Assembly: GCA_002479215.1 (NCBI GenBank)
Contig: DLME01000077.1
Coordinates: 1 to 24,837, forward strand
DNA from: Syntrophaceae bacterium UBA7544
GTDB lineage: Bacteria > Desulfobacterota > Syntrophia > Syntrophales > Smithellaceae
DNA length: 24,837 nucleotides
Reading direction: 5' to 3'
Of the stretch, positions 1 to 8,040 are shown piece after piece (within the stretch, counting starts at the first letter, position 1; the number at the start of each line of letters is the position of its first letter). The notes below the pieces were generated by a model. That model was not told the origin of the DNA and did no database searches. It saw only the letters and a program-made list of their open reading frames with translations. A program made the translations under genes and the position numbers.

Positions 1-1748
1 ATCGCTTTATTGTTCTCCAAAACATCGGCTATAAATCCGGCAACGCCTTCCTCTCTGGCGGCACGTATCAGCAGTTCAAAAAGATAAGATGCGATGCCCT
101 TACCCTGATAGTTTTCATCGACAATAAATGCGGTATCCGCAAAAGACTCATTTTTAGAGCGGGCATAACGTCCTTCCGCAATGATTTTTTCAACGCCGTG
201 CTCTTCAACTATCGCCACAATCGACATGTTATACCGGTAATCGACATTGACATATTCCTGCATTTTTTCATGGGGCATGGTCTTGATCGGACTAAAGTAA
301 CGGTAATAGACTGCCTGGTCCGAGAACCGGTAAAACAGCCGGCGCATTTCGTCTTCATCGGATGGCTTGATCGCCCGAAAGCGGACGGTCAGATCGTCTT
401 TGAATTTATGCGAACAGGCGATTTTATCCGGATAAAGATGACCGGACTCCACAAAATAAATTTGATCGGCGTAGATCATCTTTTCTTCCTTGGCCTGCCT
501 GACCAGTTGAGCACGGTCATCAGGATGGGCAATTTCAATCAGCGCCTGCGCCCGCTCCCGAAGTGTTTTGCCCATGAGATAGGCCACGCCATATTCTGTA
601 ACAACAAGATCCATGGATTCGCGATTCGCAAACTGGAAGGGATATTTATCGACGGAAATGAGGATATTCGGTTGCCCCTTGCGGTTTCGGCTGGGAAGGG
701 CAAATATCGTACGACCGTTATTTGACAAGGTGGCGCCCATAAAGAGCTCTTGTACATTTCCCGGACCAGCTGTTACATTTCCCTTGCCGGTATGCAAAGC
801 GATATTACCGGTCAGATCAACTTTACGCGCCGGGAAAATCGCAATCATGTTATCATTAAAGCCGATGGTTCTGGGATCCATTACAATATCCTGCGGCTGA
901 AATTCCACCAGAGAATTTAAATCCAGCCATTGCATCAGTTCCTTGGTGCCGATCACATAGGAAGCGCAAGACTTGCCGCGAAAGATGCCTTTATTGCGGT
1001 TGGTGATGGCGCCGCTTTTAACCAGATCCATCAGAGCGTCGGTAAAGAAAGGCGAATGCACTCCCAGATTCTTTTTCGTCGCCAGTGTCTTGGCCAGCGC
1101 TTCATAGAGAGGACCAATTCCATAGGAAATGCAACTGCCGTCTTCGACAACCGAAGCGATATTGGCGGCGATTTTCAGATAAACCTCTTGCAAAGGCCAG
1201 CGTCCGACATAAAACGGTGGTTCTGTAGCCTCGACGAGGTATTGGAAGTCATTCATGTTAACTAGAGTATCACCCATCGTTCGGGGAATTTGGGAATTGA
1301 TCTCGCCGACAACTATTTTGGCCATTTCCATGGCCTGCCTTTCCGCAGCCGCACCCACCAGATAAGAATAACCGTTGTCGTCGGGGGGTGTCACCTGGAT
1401 GAAAGCCACATCAATGCTGATGGCACCGGTTTTAAATAACCACGGTATACGCGAAAACCGGCTGGGAATCAGATCAACACGCCCTTGGCTTATGGCCTCA
1501 GAAGCAATCCAGCCAGAGAAAAACGTCTTTAAACGGAATTTCCGTGCGTACCGCTCATCAATGGCCACCGCGTCCCCAAGACTCACAAGTTGAATCAACT
1601 CCAGATCCTGCAGATTATACTGATTCGATTCCATCAGATGCTTGACCAGCGTACGCGGTTCTGCCATGCCGCTGCCCAGGAAGATACTCATCCCCGGTTC
1701 TATCTTTGAAAATATTTCTTCCGGGGAAACAACTTTATTCTTCCACAT
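1..1748 (-). CDS. Acetyl-CoA hydrolase/transferase family protein fused to a GNAT acetyltransferase domain (3' end outside window)
   Basis: The frame is open from an ATG at 1748 to the window edge, giving 582 codons with no stop, so the C-terminus is missing. Residues about 1-450 match the acetyl-CoA hydrolase / 4-hydroxybutyrate CoA-transferase family, with a typical VVTEYGVAYLMGK block at 382-394. Residues about 453 onward are a GNAT domain: VRFRAIKPSDEDEMRRLFYR at 455-474 and the acetyl-CoA-binding loop YQGKGIASYLF at 547-557. This two-domain fusion is known in anaerobes. It probably moves CoA between acyl groups or hydrolyses acyl-CoA, while the GNAT part may acetylate a protein or small molecule; the substrates are unknown. 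One oddity is HSPFFTD at 231-237, where related CoA-transferases usually carry their catalytic Glu (HxEM-like). The GGQxDF motif is also altered, to GNVQELF. The start is supported by an extended -10 promoter just upstream; the ribosome site is weak. Confidence 0.85.
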   Translation of the reverse strand, partial: MWKNKVVSPEEIFSKIEPGMSIFLGSGMAEPRTLVKHLMESNQYNLQDLELIQLVSLGDAVAIDERYARKFRLKTFFSGWIASEAISQGRVDLIPSRFSRIPWLFKTGAISIDVAFIQVTPPDDNGYSYLVGAAAERQAMEMAKIVVGEINSQIPRTMGDTLVNMNDFQYLVEATEPPFYVGRWPLQEVYLKIAANIASVVEDGSCISYGIGPLYEALAKTLATKKNLGVHSPFFTDALMDLVKSGAITNRNKGIFRGKSCASYVIGTKELMQWLDLNSLVEFQPQDIVMDPRTIGFNDNMIAIFPARKVDLTGNIALHTGKGNVTAGPGNVQELFMGATLSNNGRTIFALPSRNRKGQPNILISVDKYPFQFANRESMDLVVTEYGVAYLMGKTLRERAQALIEIAHPDDRAQLVRQAKEEKMIYADQIYFVESGHLYPDKIACSHKFKDDLTVRFRAIKPSDEDEMRRLFYRFSDQAVYYRYFSPIKTMPHEKMQEYVNVDYRYNMSIVAIVEEHGVEKIIAEGRYARSKNESFADTAFIVDENYQGKGIASYLFELLIRAAREEGVAGFIADVLENNKA

Positions 1749-1781
1749 ATTTTTCTGCCTGTTAATTATTTTGCTGCCAAG

Positions 1782-1790
1782 ATTATATCA
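1782..1790 (-). promoter_or_regulatory. Extended -10 promoter for the CoA-hydrolase/GNAT gene
   Basis: Read on the minus strand the bases are TGATATAAT, a perfect TATAAT preceded by TGn. No good -35 lies 16-18 bases upstream; the nearest, TTGATA, is 22 bases away. That fits an extended -10 promoter. Transcription would start about 25-30 bases before the ATG at 1748. Confidence 0.5.
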
Positions 1791-1900
1791 TGAGAGAGCT
1801 ATATGATGGTATCAAATTTTTTTTGACATTTGAAAAAATTGTTAGGGATATTCACGGTAAATAATCAAACTTATGGATTAGGGCGTAACGTGACTGGAGG

Positions 1901-2239
1901 CTACTTCTCTTCTTCAATCTTCACTATATTTTCATACATGGAAAATATCGGGATTCTCCATCCATATTTTTTGATCTTAACCATCTTGCCCTTGAATTTA
2001 ATGGCGTCGTTCTGAACTGTGCCGGAATTAAACTTTAACCGGTATCTGGCATCGTAGTTCACAAAAGGCCGGTACTCCGTCGCGATCATAAACCTTCCAT
2101 CCACCTTTGCCATCTGCGCGTCGGTTATTCTCGTCATGATCGTGTCGGCAACGAAATAACTATATAGCACCAGCAGGATACAAGCAACGATTCCGATCAG
2201 TATCGCTTTGATCTTTAATCTTTTGAAATATTCAGTCAT
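1901..2239 (-). CDS. Small single-pass membrane protein, DUF1523-like
   Basis: This gene encodes 112 residues. One hydrophobic helix at residues about 12-30 is followed by a soluble, presumably periplasmic, domain. The C-terminal block with KKYGWRIPIFSMYENIVKI resembles the conserved end of DUF1523 proteins (a YGWR...S.YPNAV pattern), which are uncharacterised; the match is from memory. The frame stays open upstream to an ATG at 2332, but the ATG at 2239 has a clear GGAG six bases before it. A strong promoter at 2304-2332 also overlaps the longer reading, so the short start is preferred. It stands alone between the M28 peptidase and the CoA-hydrolase gene. Its function is unknown. Confidence 0.65.
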   Translation of the reverse strand: MTEYFKRLKIKAILIGIVACILLVLYSYFVADTIMTRITDAQMAKVDGRFMIATEYRPFVNYDARYRLKFNSGTVQNDAIKFKGKMVKIKKYGWRIPIFSMYENIVKIEEEK

Positions 2240-2303
2240 GTCATTCTCCAGGCATTGTGAAATTTGATTTTTTTCTGATAACAATTCACTTTTACGATAT
2301 AGA

Positions 2304-2332
2304 ATCATAATATGGAAGGCTTTGCGCGTCAA
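2304..2332 (-). promoter_or_regulatory. Sigma-70-type promoter for the DUF1523-like gene
   Basis: On the minus strand: TTGACG (2332-2327), a 17-base spacer, then TATGAT (2309-2304). Transcription would start near 2297, leaving a leader of about 58 bases before the ATG at 2239. The rest of 2333-2479 shows no gene or clear terminator. Confidence 0.7.
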
Positions 2333-2479
2333 TGAAATAATGCCACAAGATATGGTATGGTGTTTGCCTGCTGTGTCGTTTATTCTGAAATGTTACGAGT
2401 AAAGATTTGTCCCCTACCCCTATAAAGCATGCAAGCTTCAAAAGCTAAAAAAGGAAGATGGTACTGCGCCAGTAATTCT

Positions 2480-3718
2480 TCAGCTTATCTCTTTATCCTT
2501 CTTCAAGATATAATCAATAGTCACATTAAGGGCCTGTTCCACCATTGCCGGTTCAATAGCATTCGCTGTGTCTTTTAAAGTATGATAGACTAGGTCTTTC
2601 GGCAGCCTCCCCACATCGAGATCAAAGGCGAGCATACATGTGGCTTCAATCCCGCCCCTGGCGAATGCCGCCGCATCGGTGCTCCCTCCTCCCCAGGGCA
2701 TTCGGGCCACGCGGGCGCCGTATCCAAGTCCCCTAGCAATGTTCGTCAACTCATTGGCCATGGAATCAGACAGGTCTGTGGTCAAATTCATATCGTTATT
2801 GAAAAAAATAAGTTTATCGGCCTTATATAAAGTATCGTAACATAAAACATAAGATTTGGTAGAGGACAACTCTTGCGCATGGCTCGAAACATAGGCCATT
2901 GAGCCCCTCAGGCCGCTCTCTTCAGCGTCAACAGAAAGGCACACGATTCGGGTGTGACGGAGCAAGTTGTCTCCTGATTTTTTACGGTCCGATAGGATGC
3001 GGGTAACTTCGTTGGCAAGAGCTACGGCGATCATATTGTCTCCGGCACCGGGCGAAACAGTACCTGTCGTGAACCACCAGAGCGGTAACACCAGAACAAA
3101 AGATGCGGCCATTACAGAGGCTATCCACCACGGCGGATTGCCAATGATGATACAGACAATCGAAAGACCGATCCCCAGCAGAAAGGGCAGGATGCCGCCG
3201 AAAATAACAAAAGGATACAACCTGGGCGATAAGGCCATATAATGAAACACATAGGCTGCGTCGTGATGACCGCAGAGTATAATCTGCTGTTGGACATCAT
3301 AGTCTGGTTCAACAGTTCCCAAAACATTGTACCCCAGTGCTTTGGGGAAAAAGGGGTCGAATATCTTTTTATAAAATACAATTTGAGAGGAAAACAGGGC
3401 AACGGACAATAACAGGCAAAATAGCGAAACAACGGGCATTTTTAAAAAAATAAAGACAATAGCAATTACATAGAGAATTACGAAAGGCCGAACAATTTTT
3501 ACACAAGCCGCGGGGTGGAACGTAAAGGATTCAAGTTTTACGGAATTGGAATCACAATGACGCGAAAACTCCTCTGCGATCGCTTCGCCTGCCCTGTTGC
3601 ACGAATCACTTCCCGTCAACCGGTCTGGAAAATTATTGACGATATCATCGGTAAATTGCAGGGCATGGCGAACATACTCGGATATTACAGAAATTTTATG
3701 ATCAGAAAACAGCCTCAT
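2480..3718 (-). CDS. Membrane-embedded M28 family (aminopeptidase-like) zinc metallopeptidase
   Basis: This 412-residue protein carries the M28 di-zinc ligands in order: GHHDAAY (H151, D153), GAGDNMI (D227), DAEES (E266/E267), YDTLY (D295) and YHT (H379). M28 enzymes are usually aminopeptidases or related hydrolases of small peptides. Unusually, it has several hydrophobic segments: about 76-93, 95-115, 168-192 and 196-216. The last two sit between the first zinc-binding loop and D227, so a membrane hairpin appears inserted in the catalytic domain. No signal peptide is evident. The substrate is unknown. The ATG at 3718 has only a weak ribosome site. A much better one lies upstream, matched to a non-standard ATC codon (separate entry), so the true N-terminus may be nine residues longer. 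It lies downstream of, and in the same direction as, tRNA-Leu. Confidence 0.85.
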   Translation of the reverse strand: MRLFSDHKISVISEYVRHALQFTDDIVNNFPDRLTGSDSCNRAGEAIAEEFSRHCDSNSVKLESFTFHPAACVKIVRPFVILYVIAIVFIFLKMPVVSLFCLLLSVALFSSQIVFYKKIFDPFFPKALGYNVLGTVEPDYDVQQQIILCGHHDAAYVFHYMALSPRLYPFVIFGGILPFLLGIGLSIVCIIIGNPPWWIASVMAASFVLVLPLWWFTTGTVSPGAGDNMIAVALANEVTRILSDRKKSGDNLLRHTRIVCLSVDAEESGLRGSMAYVSSHAQELSSTKSYVLCYDTLYKADKLIFFNNDMNLTTDLSDSMANELTNIARGLGYGARVARMPWGGGSTDAAAFARGGIEATCMLAFDLDVGRLPKDLVYHTLKDTANAIEPAMVEQALNVTIDYILKKDKEIS

Positions 3719-3742
3719 TATGATCTCGGATTTTTTACTGGC

Positions 3743-3757
3743 GATGGCGATCCTCCT
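3743..3757 (-). promoter_or_regulatory. Strong ribosome binding site aimed at an in-frame ATC codon (possible M28 start)
   Basis: On the minus strand AGGAGGA (3757-3751) is followed after five bases by an ATC codon at 3745-3743. That codon is in frame with the M28 gene, with no stop between it and the ATG at 3718. The extra residues would read (M)ASKKSEII before the annotated Met, which looks like a natural N-terminus. ATC is a very rare start codon, so this may be real non-canonical initiation, a mutated ATG or a sequencing error. Confidence 0.4.
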
Positions 3758-3818
3758 GAATATCAGATTAAGCTATTTTTTTGAATCACATCAGACTATA
3801 AAAAACCTGTGCTTTCTT

Positions 3819-3907
3819 TGGTGCCTGGGGCGGGAATCGAACCCGCACAGTCCTTGCGGACCGAGGGATTTTAAGTCCCTTGCGTCTACCAATTCCGCCA
3901 CCCAGGC
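3819..3907 (-). tRNA. tRNA-Leu (anticodon UAA), CCA encoded
   Basis: The gene folds as a type II tRNA. The acceptor GCCTGGG (3907-3901) pairs with CCCAGGC (3829-3823), and discriminator A at 3822 is followed by an encoded CCA (3821-3819). The anticodon stem AGGGA/TCCCT encloses the loop CTTAAAA with anticodon TAA at 3873-3871. The long variable arm, with a GCAA loop between CGGTCC and GGACTG, is typical of leucine tRNAs. The T arm reads GCGGG TTCGATT CCCGC. It has its own near-consensus promoter upstream. Confidence 0.97.
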
Positions 3908-3938
3908 CAAGATTTGACTAACGGAAGAAACACTGCGG

Positions 3939-3967
3939 CTTATATTATTTTTAACTTTTAGTGTCAA
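3939..3967 (-). promoter_or_regulatory. Strong promoter of tRNA-Leu
   Basis: Minus strand: TTGACA (3967-3962), a 17-base spacer, TATAAG (3944-3939). This matches the sigma-70 consensus at 11 of 12 positions. Transcription would start about 25 bases before the mature tRNA 5' end. Confidence 0.8.
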
Positions 3968-4057
3968 GGATTTGATGGGTAATTTTTTGTTTCTTGAAGG
4001 TTGGACAAATTTTATGATAAGCATGACCCCACCAACACAAAAGCAAGGAAATAGCCC

Positions 4058-5383
4058 ATGCAAGAGATTGATATCATAATCACCGGCGGAAAAGCGCTGC
4101 TGCTTGATTATCAAAACACACATTTAGAAAACGCAGCGATTGCCGTCAATGCCAGCGAGATAGTCGCCATTGGACAGGCCGAACAAATTGCCAAAAAATA
4201 CCGCGCCAAAAAAACGATCAGTGCCAAAAACTCTCTGATTATGCCCGGCTTCGTCAATTGCCATACGCACGCAGCCATGACTTGCTTTCGCGGCATCGCC
4301 GACGATTTAGAACTCATGGATTGGCTCAACAATTACATCTTTCCCGCTGAAGCTAAAAATGTAGATAAGGACATGGCTTACTGGGGAACACTTCTGGCGG
4401 CCGCCGAAATGATCAAATCCGGCACCACCACCTTTTGCGATATGTATATCTTCGAAGATGAAACCGCCAGAGCGGCAAAAACTGCGGGCATGCGCTGTCT
4501 TATCGGCGAAGTGCTCTTTGACTTTCCCTCACCTAACTTCAAAACTCCTGAAGAAGGCCTTACATACACCAGAATGCTCGTTGAAAAATGGCAAAACGAT
4601 CCGCTCATTAACATCATTGTTGAACCACATGCGCTTTATACCTGCTCCCCTCCCCTGCTGGCCGAGGCAAAAAAGATTGCTGACAAGCATCGTCTCTCTC
4701 TGGGAATTCATCTTTTGGAAAACAAAGCCGAACAAGAACAGCTTAAGCAAAAGTATGGCAAAAGTGCCGCTTCTTTCCTCAAAGATATTTGTTATCTTAA
4801 CGAACGTTTGATTGCTTTTCACTGCGTTTGCTTCTCTGAAGAAGATATGAAACTTTTTGCCGATCATAAATGTAGAGTTTCCCATAATCCGGCCAGCAAC
4901 ATGAAACTCGCCAGCGGTGTCGCTCCTGTGCCCGATATGCTCAAGGCCGGGATTACCGTCGGTTTAGGAACTGACGGCTGCGCCAGCAACAATAATCTGG
5001 ATATGATCAAAGAAATGTCCACCGCCGCCAAGCTCCATAAAGTCGCCCGGCTTGATCCGACGGTGATGGATGCCCAAACAGTCGTGCGCATGGCTACAAT
5101 TGAAGGCGCAAAAGTTCTCGGCATGGAAAAGATCATCGGCTCTCTGGAAGTGGGCAAAAAAGCGGATATTATCATCATCGGCTTGAACGAACCGCATTTG
5201 ACGCCACTTTATAGCGAATATTCGCATCTTGTTTACGCGGCAAGCGGAGCCGATGTTGATACGGTATTAATCAACGGCAAAGTTGTTATGGAAAACCGTA
5301 AATTATTAACTATTGACGAAACTGAAGTCATGCAAAAAGTAAGAAAAATTGCCATAAACGTAAAAGATAGTTTGCGGCAGTAG
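4058..5383 (+). CDS. mtaD: Amidohydrolase, 5-methylthioadenosine/S-adenosylhomocysteine deaminase type
   Basis: This 441-residue protein matches the MTA/SAH deaminase branch of the cytosine-deaminase-like amidohydrolases. The metal ligands are HTH at 69-71, H218 (GIHLLEN) and D306 (GLGTDGCAS). H191 (EPHALYTCSP), E221 and H276 (VSHNPASN) are further conserved active-site positions. Such enzymes deaminate SAH, MTA or adenosine in the cytoplasm and so remove the by-product of SAM-dependent methylation. The exact substrate cannot be read from sequence, and chlorohydrolase-like relatives exist. The common HLAET motif is HLLEN here, with the Glu kept. AAGGA nine bases before the ATG supports the start. 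It is a single gene, converging on the metallo-beta-lactamase-fold gene. Confidence 0.85.
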   Translation: MQEIDIIITGGKALLLDYQNTHLENAAIAVNASEIVAIGQAEQIAKKYRAKKTISAKNSLIMPGFVNCHTHAAMTCFRGIADDLELMDWLNNYIFPAEAKNVDKDMAYWGTLLAAAEMIKSGTTTFCDMYIFEDETARAAKTAGMRCLIGEVLFDFPSPNFKTPEEGLTYTRMLVEKWQNDPLINIIVEPHALYTCSPPLLAEAKKIADKHRLSLGIHLLENKAEQEQLKQKYGKSAASFLKDICYLNERLIAFHCVCFSEEDMKLFADHKCRVSHNPASNMKLASGVAPVPDMLKAGITVGLGTDGCASNNNLDMIKEMSTAAKLHKVARLDPTVMDAQTVVRMATIEGAKVLGMEKIIGSLEVGKKADIIIIGLNEPHLTPLYSEYSHLVYAASGADVDTVLINGKVVMENRKLLTIDETEVMQKVRKIAINVKDSLRQ

Positions 5384-5441
5384 TTTTTGAAACGTCAGAT
5401 TATTTTTAAATAGAATATTTTAAATCACGCCGTTAAAGAAA

Positions 5442-6128
5442 TTATTCGTATTCTTCCAGATACCTTTCGATATACTCACGCACATTATCTTTTGGCTGAT
5501 ATATGCCGAAATGTCCTTCGCCAAGGATATCTGCATCAAGAGCCAATAGGGCCTGCATTGATTTTTTCCACGCTTCAATGTCGGAACCAAATGATTTGTG
5601 AAAGGGGCCGTGGATATCCTGCCCGAAAAGAATTCGTTTTCCGCCGCGATCCAAATAAAGAGAAATAGAGCCGGGTGTGTGGCCTGGCGTATGCAGCCAA
5701 TGGATTTCTTCCCGACCAAATTTCAATATTCCTTGAGCGCCCTTTAATTTCTGATCTATTTGTGTCGGCGGAAATGTTGTGCCATACCAGTTGGCGGCTG
5801 TGCGGATAGAATCACCGGACTCCATTGCAGCCGCGTCTAATTCATGAATTAATATTTTAGTCCCATATTGCTTTCTAAATAAAGGCACCGAACCAATATG
5901 GTCTATGTGACTATGCGTTAAAATCAGTTGGGTAATCTTAGCCGGATTTAAGCCAAGCATTTCAATGTTGCGGACAAGCTGACTAAAGCTTCTACCCGCT
6001 CCCGAGTCGATTAAAACAAGCACTCCGGCAAAATCGATCAGGTACACTGTCGCGTCATCGGGCAGTGTAATGTTTGGTCCGCCAATCAAATAAATGTCGC
6101 TGATTATTTCTTCCGTTTTGATTCTCAT
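5442..6128 (-). CDS. Metallo-beta-lactamase-fold hydrolase
   Basis: The protein has 228 residues from the ATG at 6128. It carries the family motif HSHIDH (72-77), the third His in TPGHTPGS (150), Asp171 in FGQDIHGP and His206 in GEGHFG, giving a complete dinuclear metal site. This is the glyoxalase II-like group of MBL hydrolases, acting on thioesters or similar substrates in the cytoplasm; the substrate is unknown. The frame extends 18 codons upstream to a TTG at 6182 that would overlap pyrD. Neither start has a clear ribosome site, and the ATG fits the family's usual N-terminus better. It is the last gene of the pyrK-pyrD operon, 34 bases after the pyrD stop. Confidence 0.85.
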   Translation of the reverse strand: MRIKTEEIISDIYLIGGPNITLPDDATVYLIDFAGVLVLIDSGAGRSFSQLVRNIEMLGLNPAKITQLILTHSHIDHIGSVPLFRKQYGTKILIHELDAAAMESGDSIRTAANWYGTTFPPTQIDQKLKGAQGILKFGREEIHWLHTPGHTPGSISLYLDRGGKRILFGQDIHGPFHKSFGSDIEAWKKSMQALLALDADILGEGHFGIYQPKDNVREYIERYLEEYE

Positions 6129-6162
6129 GGAAGTTACTTTGCATTTATCTTTCGTCTTTACT

Positions 6163-7089
6163 TCACGGCTGGAATGTACCAATAATTTGGTTAATATCTT
6201 TTATTTTGTTGCTTTGTAGATAGTTTTTTATCCCCTCCAAAATATCTATAGTCGCGTGGGGATTAATGAAGTTGGCGGTGCCTATTTGAACGGCTTTAGC
6301 TCCCAAAATTAAAAATTCCAGCGCATCTTCTGCTGTCATTATTCCGCCGATTCCGATCACGGGCACGGAAACTCTTTTGACGACCTGCCAAACCATACGC
6401 AGCGCTACCGGTTTTATTGCCGGGCCGGATAGTCCTCCGGCAATATTTTTTAAATGCGGCATTCTTTTTTTTAAGTCAACGGACATACCGGCCAGTGTAT
6501 TGATCAGCGATATGGCATCCGCGCCTGCTTTTTCTACTGCTTGGGCAATTGCCGCTATATCCGTAACATTGGGAGTAAGCTTCACAATTACCGGCAGGCC
6601 TGTTGCATCTTTTACTTTGTGCGTAACCTGGGCGGCAGTTTTCGGGTCGGAACCAAAACTTATCCCCCCCTTTTTTACGTTAGGGCAGGAAACATTTATT
6701 TCCAAAGCATGCACGCCTTTGGCCATGCTTAACTTTTTTGCTACCTTTATATATTCAGCGTAAGTCTCACCGTAGATATTGGCGATGACCTTCACATCAA
6801 ATTTTTGCAGGAAGTGAAGTTTCTCGTCAATAAAAGCATCCACTCCGATATTCTGCAATCCGATAGCGTTGAGCATACCTCCCGCCGTCTCCATTATTCG
6901 CGGCGGCGGATTGCCAAACCGAGGTTTCAGCGATAAGCCTTTGACAACAATCGCGCCAATCCGGTTTAAGTCAACATAATCGGCGTATTCTTCCCCGTAA
7001 CCAAAGGTGCCCGATGCCGTCATTACCGGATTTTTAAGCCGGATCCTGCCCAAGTTCACGGCCATATTTATCAATGTTTTGGTTTTCAT
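6163..7089 (-). CDS. pyrD: Dihydroorotate dehydrogenase B, catalytic (FMN) subunit
   Basis: This 308-residue protein has the class 1B dihydroorotate dehydrogenase hallmarks. [12 protein letters not shown] is at 24-35, the KGLSLKPR loop at 50-57, the catalytic Cys135 in [12 protein letters not shown], and the FMN phosphate region in VIGIGGI (244-250) and AVQIGTANF. It oxidises dihydroorotate to orotate in pyrimidine synthesis and passes electrons through PyrK to NAD. An upstream in-frame TTG at 7098 would overlap pyrK by three bases. The ATG at 7089 starts 11 bases after the pyrK stop and is preferred. It is co-transcribed with pyrK and the MBL hydrolase. Confidence 0.95.
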   Translation of the reverse strand: MKTKTLINMAVNLGRIRLKNPVMTASGTFGYGEEYADYVDLNRIGAIVVKGLSLKPRFGNPPPRIMETAGGMLNAIGLQNIGVDAFIDEKLHFLQKFDVKVIANIYGETYAEYIKVAKKLSMAKGVHALEINVSCPNVKKGGISFGSDPKTAAQVTHKVKDATGLPVIVKLTPNVTDIAAIAQAVEKAGADAISLINTLAGMSVDLKKRMPHLKNIAGGLSGPAIKPVALRMVWQVVKRVSVPVIGIGGIMTAEDALEFLILGAKAVQIGTANFINPHATIDILEGIKNYLQSNKIKDINQIIGTFQP

Positions 7090-7100
7090 TGTATCCAATA

Positions 7101-7919
7101 TTATTGCCAGATAACTTCACGCAGATTGAACACAGGGCCGTCGGCACAAACCCGCTTATAAGTTAAGGCCCCTTTATTATCCCTTACGGCAACCGCACAA
7201 CCGAGGCATGCGCCAATACCGCAGGCCATCCGTTCTTCCAGCGACACCTGAGAGATGAAGTTACTTCCTCTTAATATTTTTGCCAGTGATTTGAGCATTT
7301 CCTTCGGCCCACAGGCGTAAACGGCAGTGTTTACCGGCGAATATTTCTTTATGTCTTTTTGAAATGCCTGCGTCACTAATCCTTTTTTTCCCAGAGTTCC
7401 GTCGTCGGTGCAAACGTTAATATTGTAACAAAGCTTTTGCAGTTTATCCAAACCTACAACGGCCTTAGCGGTTTTAGCGCCCAGGTAAAAAGTCATCGGC
7501 GATTGCGAAAAACACTTATCTCCGCATAAATGCTCGGTCAGCAGTGACAGCGGAGCAATACCCATTCCTCCGGCGACAAAAACAATGTTTTTTCTTGCCT
7601 CATCGATTTCAAAGCAGCGACCCAGCGGTCCGTGGATTTCGACTTGTGACCCACTGATCAATCCCGCCAGAATTTGTGTTCCCTTACCCACGACAGAATA
7701 GAGAAGTTCAATCGCGCAGGAATCTTTTCCGCGAGAAAAAGAATATATGCTTATCGGCCGTGCCAATAGCGGTTCATATAAACCTGAAATTCTGATCATC
7801 ACAAACTGTCCCGGTTGTGGATCGCAAAACGAGGCAGGCAAGATTACTTTCATCAAAAAGCAGTTTCCCTGAATTTCTTCGTTATTTGAAATTTCCCCGA
7901 TGAAAATATCTTTGGTCAT
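7101..7919 (-). CDS. pyrK: Dihydroorotate dehydrogenase B, electron transfer subunit (FAD, [2Fe-2S])
   Basis: This 272-residue protein is PyrK-like. The FAD-binding RPISIYS is at 54-60, the nucleotide-binding GGMGIAPL at 117-124, YACGPKEML at 201-209, and the [2Fe-2S] ligands are Cys233, Cys238, Cys241 and Cys258 (CGIGACLGC ... CADGPV). It carries electrons from PyrD's FMN to NAD, a form typical of anaerobes and Gram-positives. The start codon is ATG at 7919. The only ribosome-site candidate, GGGG at 7933-7930, lies in one arm of a 14-bp inverted repeat, so translation may depend on RNA folding (see the repeat entry). The gene lies 111 bases downstream of rimI on the same strand. Confidence 0.95.
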   Translation of the reverse strand: MTKDIFIGEISNNEEIQGNCFLMKVILPASFCDPQPGQFVMIRISGLYEPLLARPISIYSFSRGKDSCAIELLYSVVGKGTQILAGLISGSQVEIHGPLGRCFEIDEARKNIVFVAGGMGIAPLSLLTEHLCGDKCFSQSPMTFYLGAKTAKAVVGLDKLQKLCYNINVCTDDGTLGKKGLVTQAFQKDIKKYSPVNTAVYACGPKEMLKSLAKILRGSNFISQVSLEERMACGIGACLGCAVAVRDNKGALTYKRVCADGPVFNLREVIWQ

Positions 7920-7928
7920 ATCTCGGTT

Positions 7929-8040
7929 ACCCCGTTAGAGAAGAAACCGACCTCCAGTCGGCATTTTGAATCCCTTTTATTAGGGGATGATCACAAGTCG
8001 CCATTCTTTTCGGAAAACACCCGTTGTTCTCTAACGGGGT
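7929..8040. repeat. Perfect 14-bp inverted repeat framing the rimI-pyrK spacer
   Basis: ACCCCGTTAGAGAA at 7929-7942 is the exact reverse complement of 8027-8040. The arms enclose 84 bases containing a smaller hairpin, CCGAC-CTCCA-GTCGG. One arm contains the rimI stop codon (8031-8033). The other contains the only ribosome-site candidate of pyrK. Part of the rimI-side arm can instead form a local hairpin with 8020-8025. The arrangement suggests a switchable leader for pyrK but could also be a remnant of a small mobile repeat. Confidence 0.7.
8020..8038 (-). terminator. Possible weak terminator/attenuator hairpin at the end of rimI
   Basis: In the minus-strand transcript CCCGUU (8038-8033) pairs with AACGGG (8025-8020) around the loop AGAGAAC. 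UGUUUUCC follows. Six base pairs and an imperfect U-run make a weak terminator at best. It competes with the long-range inverted repeat at 7929-8040. Confidence 0.4.

Noticed and set aside
198..1593. Several plus-strand open frames of 72-175 codons
   Set aside because: They lie opposite the CoA-hydrolase/GNAT gene, whose minus-strand frame is continuous, motif-bearing and runs off the window edge.
1830..2015. Plus-strand 61-codon frame preceded by a TTGACA (1823-1828)
   Set aside because: It starts with TTG right at the -35, lacks a ribosome site and is mostly antisense to the DUF1523-like gene.
3720..4123. Open frames on both strands across tRNA-Leu
   Set aside because: They are translations of the tRNA itself (GRESNPHSPCGPRDFKSLA and VAELVDARDLKSLG types), a well-known false protein family.
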